From: Dyella nitratireducens
Lineage (GTDB): Bacteria > Pseudomonadota > Gammaproteobacteria > Xanthomonadales > Rhodanobacteraceae
Assembly: GCF_014642835.1 (NCBI RefSeq)
Contig: NZ_BMJA01000002.1
Location: forward strand, 1,240,867-1,304,866
Length of the DNA stretch: 64,000 bases
Direction: 5' to 3'
The notes under the pieces are model-generated. The model had not been told where the DNA came from. It was given only the letters and a program-made list of their open reading frames with translations, and did no database searches. Below, piece by piece: positions 59,704 through 64,000 of this stretch (the stretch's first letter is position 1; each line of letters opens with the position of its first letter). Both the position numbers and the translations under genes were made by a program.

Positions 59704-59800
59704 CTAGGCGCGCGTCTGCTCAAACCCATATCGCATTGCATCTACTGGAATATCAACGTCACTATTTTTTAGTGTCCGGAACTTGATGCAATACCCTGTT
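59704..59800 (-). pseudogene. C-terminal remnant of a DUF1801 gene
   Basis: The minus strand encodes YCIKFRTLKNSDVDIPVDAM followed by RYGFEQTRA and stop, matching YCIKFRTLKNIDVGVLEDAM/RYGIEQTRV of the intact gene at 27805. The upstream part of the gene is missing; the break coincides with the edge of the repeat element at 59802. Confidence 0.75.
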
Positions 59801-59801
59801 T

Positions 59802-59935
59802 ACCTCAGCGTCATTCCGGCGAAGGCCGGAATCCATCGCCAATACGAAGCATGGATTGACCAGCTTCGCTGTTGTAAAGCTCCTCGGCCTTCGCCGGAAT
59901 GACGCCGAGGTAATTTAATAGACCTTGGCTAGGCC
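59802..59935 (-). repeat. Partial copy of the 29160-29395 element
   Basis: On the minus strand it matches the left and central part of the 29160 element: CTAGCCAAGGTCTATTAAAT, TACCTCGGCGTCATTCCGG, then the second REP unit ending GACGCTGAGGTAAA, with an extra ~30 bases between the two REP units. Confidence 0.7.
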
Positions 59936-59985
59936 GCAATAAAACGCGTCAGGAATAACGTGAGCACCAGGACGGATCGGTGAGA

Positions 59986-61410
59986 TTACCCCGCCGCCAT
60001 CAGCAAGGTCTTCGGCTCCAGGTACGCGCTCATGCCCCATCGCCCCATCTCGCGGCCAAGCCCGGAATGCTTGAAACCACCGAACGGTGCGCGTGGTTCG
60101 TGGGCGAGCGTGTTGACGAGTACGCGGCCGGAGTCGATCTGGCGTGCCACGCGCTCGCACCGTTCGAGGTTTTTACCTAGTACGACGGCACTGAGGCCGT
60201 AGCGTGTGTCATTGGCAATGGCGATGGCATCGGCCTCGCTGTCGTAGGGAATAATCGTGAGTACGGGGCCGAAGATTTCCTCACGCGCGATGCGCATGCG
60301 GTTGTTCGCGCCGGTGAAGATCGTCGGCTTCACGAACCAGCCAACGTGCAGGCCATCGGGTCGACCCTCGCCGCCGGCGAGTACTTGCGCGCCCTCCTCG
60401 ATGCCAAGTCGGATGTAGCTCTGTACGCGTTCCCACTGCTTCGCGCTGACCATCGGACCGATGTCGGTCGTCGCATCACGCGGATCGCCGGACTTGACCT
60501 GTGCGACAGCCACCTTCGCGACCTGCTCGAATTCCTTCAGCCGCTGCCGCGGCACCAGGATGCGTGTGCCTGCGATACAGGCTTGGCCACTGTTCGCGAA
60601 CCCCGCCTGCAGCACTAGCGGCATGATGGCGGCGAAGTCCGCGTCGTCGAGCACCACGGTCGGCGACTTGCCGCCCAGCTCCAATGTCACGCGCTTCATC
60701 GTCTCGGCACCGGTACTGACCAGATGCTGGCCAACCGCAGAGGAACCGGTGAACGAGATCTTGGCGACGTCGGGATGGCGCGCGATGGTTTCGCCAACCA
60801 CATCGCCGCGGCCATTGACGATGTTGAACACACCTTTGGGAAGGCCCGCTTCGTGCAATGCCTCGATGACGACCTGCGTCTGCATCGCACTCATTTCGCT
60901 GGGCTTGATGACAGCGGTGCAGCCGGCCGCCAGCGCCGTCGCCAACTTGTTGCAGATAAAGCCTGCATCGCTATTCCACGGCGTGATCAGGCCAGCTACG
61001 CCGACTGGCGTCAGGATCACCCGCGCGCTGCCGACTTGTTCCTCGAACTCGAAGGATCGCAGCGCTTCAATGGCCTGCATGATGACGTCGGCCGGATAGG
61101 TCGCCATCCAGCGACCACGCGCGTGCGGCGCGCCGTATTCGGTGACGACGGCTTCCATCAGCGCATCCTCGCGCGCCGCGATGGCTTTATGCATGCGCTG
61201 AAGCGCATCGATGCGCTCCTCGCGCGTGGTGCGCGACCATGCGGGAAACGCCGCCTTCGCCGCCGCGATCGCGCGCTGCGCGTCCTGCTCGTCGCCCAGC
61301 CGAACCTGGCCGATGACTTCCTCGGTGCTGGGGTTGTGCAGGTCGAACCATTCCTGGCCGTGCGGCACGACGAATTCGCCGTTGATGTAGATGTGTTCGA
61401 TACGTTGCAT
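59986..61410 (-). CDS. Aldehyde dehydrogenase (NAD(P)-dependent)
   Basis: 474 aa from the ATG at 61410 (AGAGGA upstream); an in-frame start at 61479 is less likely. Typical ALDH motifs: ITPWNSDAGFICNKLATALA (cofactor site, Asn), FTGSSAVGQHL, ELGGKSPTVVLDDADF with the general-base Glu, GQACIAGTRILVP with the catalytic Cys, EEIFGPVLTIIPYDSEADAI, and PFGGFKHSGLGREMG. Oxidises an aldehyde to an acid. Divergent from a LysR regulator that probably controls it. Confidence 0.93.
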   Translation of the reverse strand: MQRIEHIYINGEFVVPHGQEWFDLHNPSTEEVIGQVRLGDEQDAQRAIAAAKAAFPAWSRTTREERIDALQRMHKAIAAREDALMEAVVTEYGAPHARGRWMATYPADVIMQAIEALRSFEFEEQVGSARVILTPVGVAGLITPWNSDAGFICNKLATALAAGCTAVIKPSEMSAMQTQVVIEALHEAGLPKGVFNIVNGRGDVVGETIARHPDVAKISFTGSSAVGQHLVSTGAETMKRVTLELGGKSPTVVLDDADFAAIMPLVLQAGFANSGQACIAGTRILVPRQRLKEFEQVAKVAVAQVKSGDPRDATTDIGPMVSAKQWERVQSYIRLGIEEGAQVLAGGEGRPDGLHVGWFVKPTIFTGANNRMRIAREEIFGPVLTIIPYDSEADAIAIANDTRYGLSAVVLGKNLERCERVARQIDSGRVLVNTLAHEPRAPFGGFKHSGLGREMGRWGMSAYLEPKTLLMAAG

Positions 61411-61533
61411 GTCGATGTCCTCTGGGAAGGTGAAGGTGCCCCGCCAAGCTGGGAGAGCCGGCACTTGGGGGCGTTGCACAACGCAGTCTAGGGAGGGATC
61501 ATTGTTCTGATAATCCGATTTATAGTGAATGGC

Positions 61534-61546
61534 ATATTCCGAATAT
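61534..61546. promoter_or_regulatory. Palindrome between ALDH and LysR genes
   Basis: ATATTC-C-GAATAT, 6-bp perfect arms, 12 bp before the LysR start and ~125 bp before the ALDH start. It fits a LysR-type (T-N11-A) site for autoregulation and control of the divergent gene. Confidence 0.55.
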
Positions 61547-61557
61547 CAGGACAATCC

Positions 61558-62460
61558 ATGCATCGCACGGGAATGACCGAACTCGAAGTGATCCTTGCCG
61601 TCGCGCGTCGCCACAGCTTTCGCGGCGCGGCGCAGGAGCTGGGCATGTCGACCACGGCGGTGAGCGGCGCCGTGGCGGGACTGGAGGCACGCCTCAAGGT
61701 GCGCCTGTTCAATCGCTCGACGCGCAGCGTGGCACTCACCGACGCGGGGCGGCGCTACGTAGAGCGAATCGCCCCGGCACTCGCCGAAATCCACAGTGCC
61801 GGTGAGGAAGCCGGCAGCGGCCCCGACACGCCCAGCGGCACGCTGCGGATCAATGCGCCGCAGGGCGCGGCGTCGTTGCTGCTGGAACCTCTGTTCGGCC
61901 CCTACGCGCAACGCTACCCCGAGGTGCGCATCGACCTGGTGAGCGAGTCGCGCATGATCGACATCGTGGCGGAAGGCTTCGACGCCGGCATCCGCCTTGC
62001 CGAATCGGTGCCGCAGGACATGATCGCCGTTCCACTCTCACGCGACCTGCGCATGTTGGTGGTGGCGACGCCCGACTATCTCGAACGCCACGGCACGCCC
62101 AGGCATCCGCGCGACTTGCTCAAGCACGAGAGCATCGGCATGAACATGTCGCACGGTGGCATCTACCGCTGGGAACTGGAGAAGAACGGCCGCAAGCTGC
62201 AGATGGACCTGCCGGTGCGCATGGCACTCAATGAGCTTGCCGCGATCAAGCGGGCGGTGTTGCTCGGATTGGGCATCGGCTTTGTTTCCGAATGGTTCAT
62301 CGCGGAGGAACTGCAGGTCGGCACACTGGTGCCCGTGCTGGTGCCGTGGTGCCAACCCTTCGGCGGCTTGAGGCTTTATTACCCGGGCCGCCGTTTTGTG
62401 CCTGCACGGCTGCGCGCACTGATCGAGCTGGCGAAGGAGTTGCCGCTGGCCACGGGCTGA
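61558..62460 (+). CDS. LysR-family transcriptional regulator
   Basis: 300 aa from the ATG at 61558 (AGGA upstream; an in-frame start at 61525 would overlap the palindrome). The helix-turn-helix is [20 protein letters not shown] then [20 protein letters not shown] and [18 protein letters not shown]. The effector domain ([40 protein letters not shown]) is of the periplasmic-binding type. Divergent from the aldehyde dehydrogenase, which it likely activates or represses in response to a related metabolite. Confidence 0.93.
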   Translation: MHRTGMTELEVILAVARRHSFRGAAQELGMSTTAVSGAVAGLEARLKVRLFNRSTRSVALTDAGRRYVERIAPALAEIHSAGEEAGSGPDTPSGTLRINAPQGAASLLLEPLFGPYAQRYPEVRIDLVSESRMIDIVAEGFDAGIRLAESVPQDMIAVPLSRDLRMLVVATPDYLERHGTPRHPRDLLKHESIGMNMSHGGIYRWELEKNGRKLQMDLPVRMALNELAAIKRAVLLGLGIGFVSEWFIAEELQVGTLVPVLVPWCQPFGGLRLYYPGRRFVPARLRALIELAKELPLATG

Positions 62461-63212
62461 AACAGGTTCCCCAATGTTGGCGACAGCACAAGGGAGGACT
62501 TGACGTCGAACCAGGGCAACGCGCACTTGGCAGTAGTCCACGATCACTCGCGCCAATGCTGTGGACTGTCACGGGAATCACCCACTGCTGTCCGGGGAAA
62601 ATGAGCAGTAAGCCAAAAGAGCGTCAGCATCTCGCCGCAAGACATTTTTTGCTGGCAAATTCAACGCTCCCGATTCGTCGCCCCGGCGAAAGCCGGGGTC
62701 CAGTGACTTTGACGCTCTTCAAGTCACTGGGTCCCGGCTTTCGCCGGGACGACGAACTATCAAGCATGGCGGCGAGTGTTAGTGATATTTCCCCGGACGG
62801 CAGTGGGGAATCGCCAGATCGCAATTTTCATGAGTGATCAATCTGCTTTACGAGCAGGCACTCAGCACGTTCGATTGGCTTTGCGATTTTTTGGTCAATT
62901 GGACCTTTCTAGTCGAAGCCGATGTTATGACGATGCGGCGTCCCCAGTGGTTGTAAAGCAATGATTTGCGATTTCAATGCGTGAGTTATCGTTGCGTCGC
63001 TGCCATTGAAATCCAGACGCCCGGTTAATGCCTTGACATCAGCTTTCATAACGAATTCGCCATACGACTGGCGATAGAACGCCCGCTCCCCACACGTACT
63101 CAAGAACGTTTTCGCGTGTCCGCCCGCACGGGCGGCTTGACAGCTTTTGCCTGCCCCAAGTCGAAACGCCCTCAGTAACACACGTGCAAGCCACCACCAA
63201 GGAGAAATGGTT
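62461..63212. other. Intergenic region with BIME-type element
   Basis: The left third is the repeat element 62583-62805. To its right, a 46-codon minus-strand frame (62909-63047; MKADVKALTGRLDFNGSDAT) has protein-like composition but a weak ribosome site. Nothing else. Confidence 0.5.
62583..62805. repeat. BIME-type repeat element, copy 2, with inverted ends
   Basis: Bounded by CCACTGCTGTCCGGGGAAA and, inverted, TTTCCCCGGACGGCAGTGG. Inside are two inverted REP units, CGCCCCGGCGAAAGCCGGGG and CCCGGCTTTCGCCGGGACGA, around TGACGCTCTTCAAGTCA. Homologous, in opposite orientation, to 57949-58130. Confidence 0.8.
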
Positions 63213-64000
63213 ATGAGCAACCGCGTATTCCAGAGAGGCACTCGCACCTTTTATTTACTCGGAAGAATCACCGCCGTCATGGCGTTGGTTGTGCTTTTGT
63301 CGGCAGCCTGTGTTCAACCGCCGTGGTTCGCAACCTGGTATGCAGCGCCGCAGAACTACAACATCCTTTTCCCTGGCGTCACCGTTCCGCCTCTCGCCAT
63401 CTCGAACCAGTCGGTACGTCAGATTGTCCACACATCGCATGGCGGCAGTCTGCTCCGCGTCAAGCTGTCCAATTTCTTCGGAACCACACCTGTCACGTTC
63501 GCCGAAGCCCACATTGCACGCAGCACGGGCAACGGCGGCATCGACCCCGCCACGGATCATGCGCTGCAATTCGCTGGCGAAGGCACCGTAACGCTCGCGC
63601 CCGGCGAAGAACGATGGAGCGACCCGGTCTATTTGCAGGTGCCGACGCAATCGGATCTGGCAATCAGCCTGTACGTGCCGCAGAACACGCCCGTCGTCAC
63701 CACCCACACGATAGGCATGCAAACCAATTACCTATCACCGGGCGACCAGGCCGGCGCCGCGATGATGGCCAATGCCACGGCAACTACCATGTACTACTGG
63801 CTCAGCGAGGTTGACGCATCCACAGTCGACTCCTCTGACAGCGGCACCGACCTGTGGGCACATCCGTACAAGGTGGTCGTCGCGTTCGGCGACTCGATCA
63901 CCGACGGATATGGTTCGACCATCAATGCCAACCACCGCTGGCCCAACGACCTCGACAATCGCGTGCAGTCCGATGCTGAAGACCTGGGCCGCGTAAGCGT
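63213..64000 (+). CDS. SGNH/GDSL hydrolase, lipoprotein (C-terminus cut by window edge)
   Basis: AAGGAG eight bases before the ATG at 63213. The N-terminus has a lipoprotein signal (VMALVVLLSAACVQPP, Cys after LSAA). WFATWYAAPQNY and a jelly-roll-like N-terminal domain (LLRVKLSNFFGTTPVTFAEA, GDQAGAAMMANATATTMYYW) precede block I of the SGNH family, VVVAFGDSITDGYGST, with the nucleophile Ser. The remaining catalytic blocks lie beyond the window. Probably an outer-membrane-anchored or secreted esterase acting on carbohydrate esters or lipids. Confidence 0.88.
   Translation, partial: MSNRVFQRGTRTFYLLGRITAVMALVVLLSAACVQPPWFATWYAAPQNYNILFPGVTVPPLAISNQSVRQIVHTSHGGSLLRVKLSNFFGTTPVTFAEAHIARSTGNGGIDPATDHALQFAGEGTVTLAPGEERWSDPVYLQVPTQSDLAISLYVPQNTPVVTTHTIGMQTNYLSPGDQAGAAMMANATATTMYYWLSEVDASTVDSSDSGTDLWAHPYKVVVAFGDSITDGYGSTINANHRWPNDLDNRVQSDAEDLGRVS

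Larger units (their letters stand above)
59410..59985. other. Intergenic region with two remnants
   Basis: Contains the DUF1801 gene remnant (59704-59800) and a partial repeat element (59802-59935). No intact gene. Confidence 0.6.

Noticed and set aside
1-64000. CRISPR array, rRNA or tRNA genes
   Set aside because: No regularly spaced direct repeats with unique spacers and no tRNA- or rRNA-like segments were recognised on either strand.

Overview
The window looks like an accessory stretch of a gammaproteobacterial chromosome, most likely Xanthomonadales/Rhodanobacteraceae (Dyella- or Luteibacter-like). That is an inference from gene style: Tn4651-type tnpS/tnpT, HAF-repeat secreted proteins, REP hairpins with a CCGGCGAAGGCCGG core, and moderately high GC. 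No rRNA, tRNA or CRISPR array was seen. Function calls rest on motif reading by eye, not on database searches.

Left part (1-19.6 kb): a MarR regulator runs off the left edge. A complete HORMA-type (type III) CBASS anti-phage operon follows on the minus strand: CD-NTase, HORMA (Cap7), TRIP13-like ATPase (Cap6), Cap4-like nuclease-SAVED effector, and an unexplained 94-aa last gene. A divergent WYL regulator (CapW-like) sits across a promoter carrying a TATTCGAATA palindrome. A coiled-coil protein and a DUF4209/HEPN-like protein flank the operon. Next comes the tnpS-res-tnpT resolution module of a Tn4651-type Tn3-family transposon without its transposase. Then come orphan hypothetical genes, a lipoprotein, a PIN-like (DUF5615) protein, a chimeric tnpT pseudogene, and one well-formed integron attC site joined to a membrane-protein cassette.

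Middle (19.6-45.9 kb): single genes and small operons with no common theme, separated by short dispersed repeats (eight copies of a GCGATAACA-type repeat). They include an IS3 remnant, an HNH-like protein, a DyP peroxidase, two HAF-type secreted repeat proteins, Rid and DUF1801 proteins, an HxlR regulator with its operator, a free-standing cytidine-deaminase-like protein, a patatin lipase, a radC remnant, an Imm11-like protein, an ArsR/AHSA1/hydrolase operon, a DUF2278-metallophosphoesterase fusion and an MBL-fold hydrolase.

Right part (45.9-64 kb): the most unusual locus. A four-gene minus-strand operon encodes two large proteins that share an N-terminal MACPF-like region (863 and 1921 aa) and two stand-alone proteins (464 and 468 aa) related to the C-terminal third of the 1921-aa protein. 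These C-terminal modules resemble the TULIP-fold P47/OrfX family of clostridial toxin clusters. A GH18 chitinase lies upstream on the same strand. This looks like an undescribed secreted or pore-forming multi-protein complex. It is followed by an aldehyde dehydrogenase/LysR divergent pair, BIME-type repeats, and an SGNH hydrolase lipoprotein cut by the right edge.
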